Below, in pieces: positions 9,060 to 16,538 of a stretch of 64,000 nucleotides of DNA. Within the stretch, counting starts at the first letter, position 1; every line of letters begins with the position of its first letter. The stretch is from an uncultured Steroidobacter sp. (GTDB taxonomy: Bacteria > Pseudomonadota > Gammaproteobacteria > Steroidobacterales > Steroidobacteraceae): NCBI GenBank assembly GCA_937864115.1, contig CALMII010000025.1, positions 62,001-126,000 of the forward strand. The letters are read 5' to 3'. The translations under genes were made by a program, and so were the position numbers. The notes under the pieces are model-generated. The model worked only from the letters and a program-made list of their open reading frames with translations. It did no database searches and had not been told where the DNA came from.

Positions 9060-9991
9060 TTCGCTATCTCGATGCCGCTCACCGGCGGCTCATACAGAAT
9101 CTGCGACGGATTTTCCTGCAGGCTGCGCGACAGATCGCGGAATTCGCGCGCCGCGGAGCGCGTCTCGCGAATCAGGCGCTCCATCTCGAACAGGCCGGTG
9201 TTGGCGAAGTGACCGAGCTGCACTTCGCTGTCGGCGGCGAAGCGGTCGACGCGCTTCGATACGTCTTCCAGATTCTGGACGATGCGTCCCATGCGCTCGA
9301 TGGCGGCGCGCAGCTCCGGTCGCGCATCCGTGGTCATGCCGCGCAGGCTCTCGGCCGCGCCATGGATTTCCACCACGGTTGCCTGCATTTCTGCGATGAG
9401 CTTCTCCACGTTGCGGGCGCTCTGCGGCAGGCCCGCCGATGCGTCGCGCAGGCTCACCAGGGTGTTCGACAATGCATTCAGATTGTCGTCCGACAGCACG
9501 CGATTGACGCGCTCCAGCAACGCGTTCGCCTTCGACATGAGTTCCGGCACGCTGGCGAGGAAGGCATCGAAGTCGGAGGCGACGGATTCGATCACCGGGT
9601 AGCGCTTGCCTTGCTTGAGCTGGGCGGTCTTGTCGATGTCCGGCACTTCCTTGAGATTGATGTACAGCAGACCGGTGACGCCCTGCAGCCCAAGACTCGC
9701 GCGGGTCGCCGAAGAAATCGGCGTGGCGCGATCGATGTCGACCGTCACGACCACGCGCCCGGGATTGTCGCGATCGATGTCGATGCGCCGCACGCGACCG
9801 ACGTCGACGCCGAGATAGCGCACCGGTCCGCCGCGCTCCAGGCCGCTGACGCTGCCGGCGAAATAGATCTCGTAGGTTTCGTAGTCGCGCGAATCGCGCG
9901 CGTCGGTGTACCAGAGCACGAAGCCCACGCCCATCGCGATGACGAGCAGGATGAAGGCGCCGACGGCTACGTAGTTGGCTTCGCGTTCCAT
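9056..9991 (-). CDS. MCE-domain lipid transport protein (MlaD family)
   Basis: A 311-residue protein with an N-terminal membrane helix (VGAFILLVIAMGVGFVLWY, about residues 9-27). An MCE domain follows at about 38-115, with the typical SGLERGGPVRYLGVDVGRV start and a hydrophobic pore-lining segment near GLQGVTGLLYINLKE. The rest is a long alpha-helical C-terminal region. MCE proteins form hexameric rings that carry phospholipids between the membranes. It lies between the ATPase gene and the auxiliary lipoprotein gene. The C-terminal helical extension is longer than in E. coli MlaD and may form a needle or collar (inference). Confidence 0.88.
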   Translation of the reverse strand: MEREANYVAVGAFILLVIAMGVGFVLWYTDARDSRDYETYEIYFAGSVSGLERGGPVRYLGVDVGRVRRIDIDRDNPGRVVVTVDIDRATPISSATRASLGLQGVTGLLYINLKEVPDIDKTAQLKQGKRYPVIESVASDFDAFLASVPELMSKANALLERVNRVLSDDNLNALSNTLVSLRDASAGLPQSARNVEKLIAEMQATVVEIHGAAESLRGMTTDARPELRAAIERMGRIVQNLEDVSKRVDRFAADSEVQLGHFANTGLFEMERLIRETRSAAREFRDLSRSLQENPSQILYEPPVSGIEIAK

Positions 9992-9995
9992 AAGA

Positions 9996-10094
9996 GCTAC
10001 TGGCGACTGGCGGCTGGCGACTGGCCAGAAATGCGATGCGCGCCGCAAGTGACTCTTCTTCTGGCCAGTTGCCGGTCGCCAGTCGCCAGTCGCC
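9996..10094. repeat. Family D inverted repeat (GGCGACTGGC type)
   Basis: The left arm carries CTGGCGACTGGCGGCTGGCG and TGGCCAG, and the right arm CTGGCCAGTTGCCGGTCGCC AGTCGCC. The arms pair over most of their length. It fills the whole gap between the ATPase and MCE genes of the operon. Confidence 0.65.
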
Positions 10095-10097
10095 TCC

Positions 10098-10937
10098 TCA
10101 TCTTTTCTCCCCTTTCGGCGCCTGCACCGCCCGTGCGCGCGGACCGTGGAAATATTCCTGAATCCAGGGATGCGGGTTCGCCATGATGCCTTCGAGCGTA
10201 TCGACCACGATTTTCCTGTCAATGAGCACGGCCACCCGGTCGCAGGTGGTGACCAGCGTATCGAGGTCGTGCGTGATCATCACGACGGTCAGCTTCAGTC
10301 CCCGCTGCAGGTACAGCACCAGTTCGTCGAATTCGGCGGCCGAGATCGGGTCGAGTCCGGCGGTGGGCTCGTCGAGGAACAGCAGCGACGGATCCAGTGC
10401 GAGCGCCCGCGCCAGCGCGGCGCGCTTGATCATGCCGCCCGAGAGCTGCGAAGGCAGCTTGGCGCCCGCATCCGGCGGCAGTCCCACCATCCGCAGGCGC
10501 AGTTCGGCGAGTGCGGCGAGCGCGGATTCGGACACATGGAAGAATTCATTGATGGGCAGCTGGATGTTCTGCGCGACCGTGAGCGAACTGAAGAGCGCGC
10601 CCTGCTGGAACGTCACCCCGTAACTACGCTTCACCGCGAGCAGTTCCTCGCCCGCCATCTGGGTGATGTCCTTGCCCTCGATCAGCACCTGACCAGCACT
10701 CGGCCGGTGCAGGCCGAGCATGGTCCGCAGCAGCACCGACTTGCCGCTGCCCGAACCGCCGACGATCCCGAGGACCTCGCCTGGATAGACATCGAGATCG
10801 ACGCCGTCGTGGACCACCTGCCGGCCGAAGCGATTGACCACGCCGCGCACGGAGATGATGGGGGCGGCTGCTGGCTGCTGGCTGCTGGCTGCTGGCCGGA
10901 GCGAGGACGCGCGAGTGTCGTGGACTGAGGTAGGCAT
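10098..10937 (-). CDS. ABC transporter ATP-binding protein (MlaF family)
   Basis: A 279-residue ATPase of the Mla/MCE lipid transporter. It has Walker A (GGSGSGKS), a Q-loop, signature LSGGMIKRAALARAL, Walker B LLFLDEPTAGLD and a switch His in MITHDLDTL. It would energise the STAS-permease encoded just upstream. The ATG at 10937 is the first ATG; a TTG at 10949 is also in frame. The family-conserved part begins only at about residue 27 (ISVRGVVNRFG). The Ser/Ala/Gln-rich residues before it are translated from a family D repeat, so the native N-terminus seems to have been extended or replaced by repeat DNA. Confidence 0.88.
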   Translation of the reverse strand: MPTSVHDTRASSLRPAASSQQPAAAPIISVRGVVNRFGRQVVHDGVDLDVYPGEVLGIVGGSGSGKSVLLRTMLGLHRPSAGQVLIEGKDITQMAGEELLAVKRSYGVTFQQGALFSSLTVAQNIQLPINEFFHVSESALAALAELRLRMVGLPPDAGAKLPSQLSGGMIKRAALARALALDPSLLFLDEPTAGLDPISAAEFDELVLYLQRGLKLTVVMITHDLDTLVTTCDRVAVLIDRKIVVDTLEGIMANPHPWIQEYFHGPRARAVQAPKGEKR

Positions 10938-10993
10938 GCGGCTGCTCAATGGCCCTGTTCTGGCCAGTCGCCAGCAGCCAGTCGCCAGTGGCC
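10862..10993. repeat. Family D inverted repeat overlapping the start of the ATPase gene
   Basis: The left arm has GGCTGCTGGCTGCTGGCTGC repeats (10864-10901). The right arm has CTGGCCAGTCGCCAGCAGCC (10966 on). The loop between them carries the ATG at 10937, so the repeat supplies the start region of the mlaF-like gene. Confidence 0.6.
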
Positions 10994-10997
10994 CTTC

Positions 10998-12146
10998 TCA
11001 GAAGTCGAGCTGGACATACACCACCGCGAAAATCGCATCGGCAAAGATCACCAGGAAAATCGACTGCACGACGGCCACGGTCGTGAGCCGGCCGAGTTCC
11101 TTCGAGGAATCGCGCACCTGCAGTCCGCGATAGGTGCCGACCATCGCGATCAGCAGTGCGAACACCGGCGCCTTGATGAGGCCCGCCCAGAATGTCGTCG
11201 GCGCGAGCGCCGCCTGCACGCGCGGAATGAACTGCGAGAGGGAGATATCGAGCAGCGTCGAGGACAGCAGCGCGCCGCCCGCCAGCCCCATCGCATCGGC
11301 GATGATCGTCAGCAGCGGCAGTGCGATCACGAGGCCGATGAGCCGTGGCAGCACCAGCACTTCGTACGGATCCACGCCCATCGACTGCAGCGCGTCGACC
11401 TCCTCGTTGAGACGCATCACGCCGATCTCCGCCGCGAAGGCACTGCCGGAACGGCCGGCCACGATGATCGCGGTGAGCAGCACGCCCATCTCTCGCAGCA
11501 CGGCGATGGCGACGAGATCGACCGTGTAGATTTCGGCGCCGAACTGCCGCAGCTGCTGCGCGCCGAGATACGCCACGATCACGCTGATGAGGAACGCGAT
11601 CAGCGAGACGATCGGAATGGCCTGGATACCGGTTTCGTATACATGGCGCGCGATCGACGGCACCCGCAGATGCCGGAAGCTGCGCAGCGACCGCATCAGT
11701 GTCGTGGCCATCCGGCCAAAGTAGCCGACGGCATCGCGCGTCTGGATGGCCTGCTGAACCGCACGGCGGCCGATCCATGCCACACCGTGCAGCAGGGTGG
11801 TCGGTTCCTCTTCGCTGCGCCGGGCCTTGCCCTGCCCGCGTTCCGCCATGTCGGCGATGAAACGGAAATGCTCGGGCTCGTCGCCGACGAATTCCACCTG
11901 CCCGCCCGCGGCGCGTGTCGCCTCGAGCCAGCGTTGCAGCAGCCATGCACTGGAGAGATCGAGCGTCTTGACGCCCGAGCAGTCCACCTGCACGCGTCCG
12001 CGCGCGGCCTTCACGCTGTCGAGCGCCGCTTCGACCTCACCGATGTTCTCGATGCGCCAGTCGCCGCCGAGGCGCAGGCTCAGGGTGTCGCCGGATTGTT
12101 GTGATTCGAGCAGCACGTTGCGCCGGATCGTAACAGAGTCCCTCAT
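10998..12146 (-). CDS. MlaE-family permease with N-terminal STAS domain
   Basis: A 382-residue fusion. Residues of about 1-105 form a STAS domain (DWRIENIGEVEAALDSV, then VQVDCSGVKTLDLSSAWLL, like MlaB). Residues of about 125-380 form an MlaE permease with four to five membrane segments and the conserved core GRSGSAFAAEIGVMRLNEEVDAL. In E. coli the STAS protein MlaB is a separate subunit; here it is fused. It is the first gene of a four-gene leftward operon with ATPase, MCE and lipoprotein genes. A separate periplasmic MlaC-type carrier is not present, so a PqiC-like lipoprotein partner is likely. Confidence 0.9.
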   Translation of the reverse strand: MRDSVTIRRNVLLESQQSGDTLSLRLGGDWRIENIGEVEAALDSVKAARGRVQVDCSGVKTLDLSSAWLLQRWLEATRAAGGQVEFVGDEPEHFRFIADMAERGQGKARRSEEEPTTLLHGVAWIGRRAVQQAIQTRDAVGYFGRMATTLMRSLRSFRHLRVPSIARHVYETGIQAIPIVSLIAFLISVIVAYLGAQQLRQFGAEIYTVDLVAIAVLREMGVLLTAIIVAGRSGSAFAAEIGVMRLNEEVDALQSMGVDPYEVLVLPRLIGLVIALPLLTIIADAMGLAGGALLSSTLLDISLSQFIPRVQAALAPTTFWAGLIKAPVFALLIAMVGTYRGLQVRDSSKELGRLTTVAVVQSIFLVIFADAIFAVVYVQLDF

Positions 12147-12177
12147 GACGACCGGAACAGGGCGCGTCCGTCGTGCC

Positions 12178-12205
12178 TTGTAACGCCGTCTTTCGAGTTT
12201 ATGAT
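12178..12205 (+). promoter_or_regulatory. Sigma-70-type promoter for the MscS-type channel
   Basis: TTGTAA (12178-12183), a 16-bp spacer and TATGAT (12200-12205) lie 37 bp before the ATG at 12242. Confidence 0.45.
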
Positions 12206-12241
12206 CCCGGACCTGCTTTCAATCCCTGCGGAGACCCCTGA

Positions 12242-13333
12242 ATGAACGAGGTCGAAAGATTCCTCGACCACAGCTATTACGGCAATTCGCTGTGGCAGTG
12301 GACGATCGCGGCCACGGTGCTGGTCAGCGTCCTGCTGGTCACGCTGCTGATACGGCGCGTGATCCGCAGCCGCTACCAGCGGCTGGCGGCGACGCCTCAA
12401 ACCGAACTCATGGAACTGCCGCTCAAGGTAGCCAGCCATACCGGCCTGCTGTTCCTCGTGATCGTGTCGGTGTACGCGGCCTGCTCGGTGCTGTCGCTGC
12501 CGCCCAAGCTCGCGAAGCTGCTGCTGACGCTGCTGACCATCAGCGCCTTCTGGCAGGCCGGCGTCTGGATCAGCACGGCGATCACCTCGTGGCTGTCGCT
12601 CAAGCAGCAGCAGGCGCTGGCGCACGATCGCGCGGCCGCCGGCTCGTTCGCGATCATCACCTTCGTGGCCCGCGCGCTGATCTGGGCGATCGTGCTGCTG
12701 CTGACGCTCGACAATCTCGGCGTCAACATCACCACGCTGGTGGCCGGTCTCGGCATCGGCGGTATCGCGGTCGCTCTGGCCGTACAGAACGTGCTCGGCG
12801 ATCTGCTGGCCTCGCTGTCGATCACGCTGGACCGGCCCTTCGTCGTCGGCGATGCCATCGCGGTGGGCGACTTCAACGGCACGGTCGAGCAGATCGGCAT
12901 CAAGAGCGTGCGCCTGCGCAGCGTGAACGGCGAGCAGATCGTCATGTCGAATGCCGACCTGCTGTCGAGTCGCGTACGAAACTTCGGCCGGATGCGCGAG
13001 CGTCGCGTCGCCTTCACCGTCGGCGTCGCGCTCGATTCTCCGCCGGCGAAACTGCAGAAACTGCCCGCGGCACTGCGCTCGATCGTCGAATCGGAAAAAA
13101 GCACGCGCTTCGACCGCGCGCATTTCGCGCGCATCGGCCCCGGCTCGCTCGATTTCGAGACGGTGTACTACGTGACCACCGCCAACTACGGCACGTACAT
13201 GGACATCCAGCAGAACATCAACCTGCGCATCATCGAAATGCTGGACAAGGAAAAACTGGAACTCGCCGTGCCGGTGCAGCGCGTATGGCAGCAGGCAACT
13301 GCAGGGCTGGAGGCAGGTCCGGAAAAGACCTAG
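12242..13333 (+). CDS. Mechanosensitive ion channel family protein (MscS type)
   Basis: A 363-residue inner-membrane channel. About four membrane segments cover residues 18-180, ending in the pore helix and following conserved segment (VAGLGIGGIAVALAVQNVLGD). The cytoplasmic MscS beta and alpha/beta domains follow (RPFVVGDAIAVGDFNGTVEQIG, then LRSVNGEQIVMSNADL). Such channels release solutes on hypo-osmotic shock. The start is supported by GGAG upstream. It is divergent from the Mla operon and has its own promoter-like sequence. Confidence 0.92.
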   Translation: MNEVERFLDHSYYGNSLWQWTIAATVLVSVLLVTLLIRRVIRSRYQRLAATPQTELMELPLKVASHTGLLFLVIVSVYAACSVLSLPPKLAKLLLTLLTISAFWQAGVWISTAITSWLSLKQQQALAHDRAAAGSFAIITFVARALIWAIVLLLTLDNLGVNITTLVAGLGIGGIAVALAVQNVLGDLLASLSITLDRPFVVGDAIAVGDFNGTVEQIGIKSVRLRSVNGEQIVMSNADLLSSRVRNFGRMRERRVAFTVGVALDSPPAKLQKLPAALRSIVESEKSTRFDRAHFARIGPGSLDFETVYYVTTANYGTYMDIQQNINLRIIEMLDKEKLELAVPVQRVWQQATAGLEAGPEKT

Positions 13334-13351
13334 CCGGAAGCGGAGACGGGG

Positions 13352-13530
13352 TTCACACGGAGCTCACGGAGGTCAGAAGAAGAAGAAAGAATTTCCACGG
13401 GGAGAAGAATGGGAACACGGGGAGCACGGGGATAAGAAATTTTCTGTTCCGAGCCCCGTGTTCCCCGTGTCCCCCGTGGAAATTTTTTCTTCTCTTCTGT
13501 CCTCCGTGATCTCCGCCGCTCCGTGTGAAA
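13352..13530. repeat. Family A nested inverted repeat (copy 2)
   Basis: The outer arms TTCACACGGAGCTCACGGAG and its right-hand complement ending CCGTGTGAA enclose inner arms TTTCCACGGGG and CCCCGTGTCCCCCGTGGAAA. This gives a palindrome of about 180 bp between two convergent genes (channel and otsA). Confidence 0.8.
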
Positions 13531-13540
13531 TCTCCCGCTC

Positions 13541-14953
13541 TCAACTGCCCTTCCCGACGGCACGCACGCGCGGCTCCGAGCCGCCGGCTTTCTCGAGTGC
13601 TTCGATGAAGCGGCGCGACCACGCAGCGATGTCGTTGCGCTTCAGGATCTGCAGCATGGCTGCGTGACGCTCGCGCCGCTCCGGCAGGGGCATCGCCAGC
13701 GCTGCCTGGATCGCATGGCCCACGGCCCGCGAGTCATAGGGATTCACCAGCAGCGCCGAGCCGAGTTCGCGCGCCGCGCCGGCCAGGTTCGAAAGAATCA
13801 GCACGCCGGGATCGTCCGGGTTCTGCGCGGCGACGAATTCCTTCGCGACCAGGTTCATGCCATCGCGCAGCGGCGTCACGATGCCGACGTGCGCCGACCG
13901 CAGCAGTCCCATCAGCGTGGCATGGGGGAAATTGCGATTGAGATAGCGGATCGGCGTCCAGTCGGTGTCGGCGAAACGGCCGTTCGTACGACCGGCGGCC
14001 TGTTCGAGCGACTGCCGGATCTCGACGTAGGCCTTGACGTCGGAGCGCGACAGCGGCGCGATCTGCATGTAGGTGATGCGACCGACGTTCTCGGGATAGG
14101 TCTCGAGAAAATGCTGATAGGCGGAGAAGCGTTCGACCAGTCCCTTGCTGTAGTCGAGCCGGTCGACGCCGACCATCAGCTGTCGTCCCATGAGGCTGTC
14201 GTACATGCGGCGCACGACATCGGACGACATGGCTTCCATCGCTTCGTTCTGGACGGTGACAACGTCCACGCCGATTGGAAACACTTCCGCACGCAGGGTC
14301 CTGTCGCCGACGCGCACGCGCCCGTCGCCGCGGATCGCCTCCGCACCGAACAGGTGTTCGATGCCCGAGTAAAAGGCCTTGAGATCGTTCTCGGTCTGAA
14401 ATCCGACCACATCGTAGTGCGTGAGATCGCGCAGCAGCTCCGCGTAGGGCGGCAGCACGCGCAGCATCTCGATGTTCGGAAACGGGATGTGCAGGAAAAA
14501 TCCCAGCGGGCCGCTGACGCCCATCTCGCGCAGGTGACGGCCGAGGGGAATCAGGTGGTAGTCGTGCACCCAGATGAGGTCGCGCGGCTGCAGCAGCGGC
14601 AGCAGCTTCTGGGCGAACAGCCGGTTGACCGATTCGTAGGCATCGCGCTCTTCGACGTTGTAGCGCATGCCGCGCAGGAAGTAGTGAAACAGCGGCCACA
14701 GCACCTGATTGGCGTAGCCGTTGTAGTAAAGATCGAACTCGCGCTTGCGCAGATCGACGGTGGCGTAGGTGACGCCTTCACGGATGTGCAGATCGGGATC
14801 GCCGGGCGGTTCATCGGTGGTCTCGCCGCCCCATCCGAACCACAGCCCCCCGGTGCGCTTCAGGGCGCTGAGAACGCCGACGGCCAGGCCGCCGGGGGCC
14901 GCGGACTTGCGCGGCAGACTGATTCGGTTCGAAACGCAGACGAGTCGACTCAT
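13541..14953 (-). CDS. otsA: Alpha,alpha-trehalose-phosphate synthase (UDP/GDP-glucose type, GT20)
   Basis: A 470-residue GT20 enzyme making trehalose-6-phosphate from a nucleotide-glucose and glucose-6-phosphate, for osmotic and stress protection. Visible family features are LVCVSNRISLPRK at the N-terminus, GGLAVGVLSAL, WVHDYHLIPLG, FFLHIPFPN, the active-site loop VGVDRLDYSKGL and a C-terminal LVAKEFVAAQ segment. The ATG at 14953 is preferred because SRLVCVSNR is the conserved beginning and GGGAGAG lies upstream. A phosphatase gene (otsB) is not adjacent, so trehalose formation needs one elsewhere. Confidence 0.93.
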   Translation of the reverse strand: MSRLVCVSNRISLPRKSAAPGGLAVGVLSALKRTGGLWFGWGGETTDEPPGDPDLHIREGVTYATVDLRKREFDLYYNGYANQVLWPLFHYFLRGMRYNVEERDAYESVNRLFAQKLLPLLQPRDLIWVHDYHLIPLGRHLREMGVSGPLGFFLHIPFPNIEMLRVLPPYAELLRDLTHYDVVGFQTENDLKAFYSGIEHLFGAEAIRGDGRVRVGDRTLRAEVFPIGVDVVTVQNEAMEAMSSDVVRRMYDSLMGRQLMVGVDRLDYSKGLVERFSAYQHFLETYPENVGRITYMQIAPLSRSDVKAYVEIRQSLEQAAGRTNGRFADTDWTPIRYLNRNFPHATLMGLLRSAHVGIVTPLRDGMNLVAKEFVAAQNPDDPGVLILSNLAGAARELGSALLVNPYDSRAVGHAIQAALAMPLPERRERHAAMLQILKRNDIAAWSRRFIEALEKAGGSEPRVRAVGKGS

Positions 14954-15269
14954 GCCGGTGACGCTCTCCCAGGGATCGCCGATGCCCCCGCCGGGCATCC
15001 GTGACAACCGAGAGTAAGGGCTCAGACGCCGGGATTGTTCCCGAATGCCGACAGATAGAGCGCGCTTGTTGGCGTTTCACCTTCATTTGCGTGCAGTTTC
15101 ACCGCAGAACGCGACAGATCGCGACTACATTCCCTTCAAGAAATTTGCCTCGGACACCTCTGGAAGTCCGCCGGACGCCGGCAGATGGCCCTTCCCGCGC
15201 AATGTCGGCGGTGGGCGAGAGCCTGAATGGGCCCCCGCCTTTGCCGGCCCGGATCGGCGCATTGTTGGT

Positions 15270-15275
15270 TAGAAT
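15270..15275 (+). promoter_or_regulatory. -10-like element upstream of mdh in a 379-bp gap
   Basis: TAGAAT preceded by GTTGGT lies about 58 bp before the mdh ATG. The gap 14954-15332 between divergent otsA and mdh holds no gene that I can support. A short inverted repeat (GTCCGCCGGACGCCGGC) near 15168-15184 was the only other structure noted. Confidence 0.35.
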
Positions 15276-15332
15276 TCGCGCCCCTTCGACGCCCCGTATA
15301 CAACCTGACAACCGCTGGAGAGCTGAAGTCCC

Positions 15333-16310
15333 ATGAAGAGTCCCGTCAATGTCGCGATCACCGGCGCCGCCGGCCAGATCGGTTACGCCCTCGCCTTCCG
15401 CGTGGCCTCGGGCCAGATGCTCGGTCCCGATCAGCCGATCAACCTGCACCTGCTGGAAATCACGCCGGCGCTGGGCGCCCTGCAGGGCGTGGTGATGGAA
15501 CTCAACGACTGCGCGTTTCCGACGCTCAACAAGATCGTCGCGACCGACGACGCCAAAGTGGCCTTCAAGGACTGCAATGTCGCACTGCTGGTCGGCGCGC
15601 GTCCGCGCGGCCCCGGCATGGAGCGCAAGGACCTGCTGCTCGCCAATGCACAGATCTTCTCGGCGCAGGGCAAGGCGCTCGACGCCGTCGCGGATCGCAA
15701 CGTGCGCGTGCTGGTCGTCGGCAATCCGGCCAACACGAACTCGCTGATCGCGCAGCGCAATGCGCCGAACCTGAATCCGCGCAACTTCACCGCGATGGTG
15801 CGCCTCGATCACAACCGTGCGCTGTCACAGCTCACGGAGAAGACCGGCGTGCACTTCAACAAGATCCGCAAGGCCATCATCTGGGGCAATCACTCGGCCA
15901 CGCAGTATCCCGATCTGCATCATGCGACCGTCGACGGCAAGGCCGCGCTGTCGCTGGTGGATCAGCAGTGGTACGCGGATACGTTCATTCCGGTCGTGCA
16001 GCAGCGCGGCGCGGCGATCATCAAGGCGCGCGGTCAGTCGTCGGCTGCATCCGCCGCATCGGCCGCGATCGATCACGTGCGCGACTGGGTCAACGGCACG
16101 CCGGAAGGCGACTGGGTCAGCATGGGCGTGCCGTCCGACGGCAGCTACGGCATTCCGGCCGGCGTCATCTACGGCTATCCGGTGACCTGCAAGAACGGCG
16201 ATTACCAGATCGTGCAGGGCCTGAGCGTGAATGACTTCAGCCGCCAGCGCATGGATGCGACGCATAAGGAACTGCTGGAAGAGCGCGATGGAGTGAAAGA
16301 GCTGATCTGA
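15333..16310 (+). CDS. mdh: Malate dehydrogenase
   Basis: A 325-residue NAD-dependent malate dehydrogenase of the TCA cycle. It is the cytosolic-type MDH subfamily found in many proteobacteria, not the 312-residue enterobacterial type. Signatures are the N-terminal NAD fold [17 protein letters not shown] and the substrate-binding [15 protein letters not shown]. The catalytic His lies in [13 protein letters not shown], with NPANTNSL before it. GGAG lies before the ATG. It is followed by a strong intrinsic terminator at 16351-16384, so it is monocistronic. Confidence 0.95.
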   Translation: MKSPVNVAITGAAGQIGYALAFRVASGQMLGPDQPINLHLLEITPALGALQGVVMELNDCAFPTLNKIVATDDAKVAFKDCNVALLVGARPRGPGMERKDLLLANAQIFSAQGKALDAVADRNVRVLVVGNPANTNSLIAQRNAPNLNPRNFTAMVRLDHNRALSQLTEKTGVHFNKIRKAIIWGNHSATQYPDLHHATVDGKAALSLVDQQWYADTFIPVVQQRGAAIIKARGQSSAASAASAAIDHVRDWVNGTPEGDWVSMGVPSDGSYGIPAGVIYGYPVTCKNGDYQIVQGLSVNDFSRQRMDATHKELLEERDGVKELI

Positions 16311-16311
16311 G

Positions 16312-16520
16312 GCGGCGACTGGCTTCTGGCAGCTGGCCAGAAACGCACAACGGCGAGCGTGACGAGAGTCACCTCGCCGTTTTTGTTTTGCGCATCAACA
16401 GCATCCGGACGGATTGTCCGACAGCTCACGCGCTTGATGTGCTGTCCTTCGCGAGCTAGTGTCGCGACGTTCATCTTTTCGCTCTGGCCAGCTTGCCAGC
16501 CGCCAGTAGCCCGCAGCCCA
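16312..16520. repeat. Family D inverted repeat flanking the mdh terminator
   Basis: The left arm (16312-16345) reads GGCGACTGGCTTCTGGCAGC TGGCCAG. The right arm (about 16485-16520) reads TGGCCAGCTTGCCAGCCGCC AGTAGCCCGCAGCC. The roughly 140 bp between the arms include the mdh terminator. Confidence 0.5.
16351..16384 (+). terminator. Intrinsic terminator after mdh
   Basis: The stem CGGCGAG/CTCGCCG continues into GTGAC/GTCAC with a GAGA loop, followed by TTTTTG TTTTG. Confidence 0.85.
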
Positions 16521-16538
16521 ATCCGAGGGTCTTCATCC

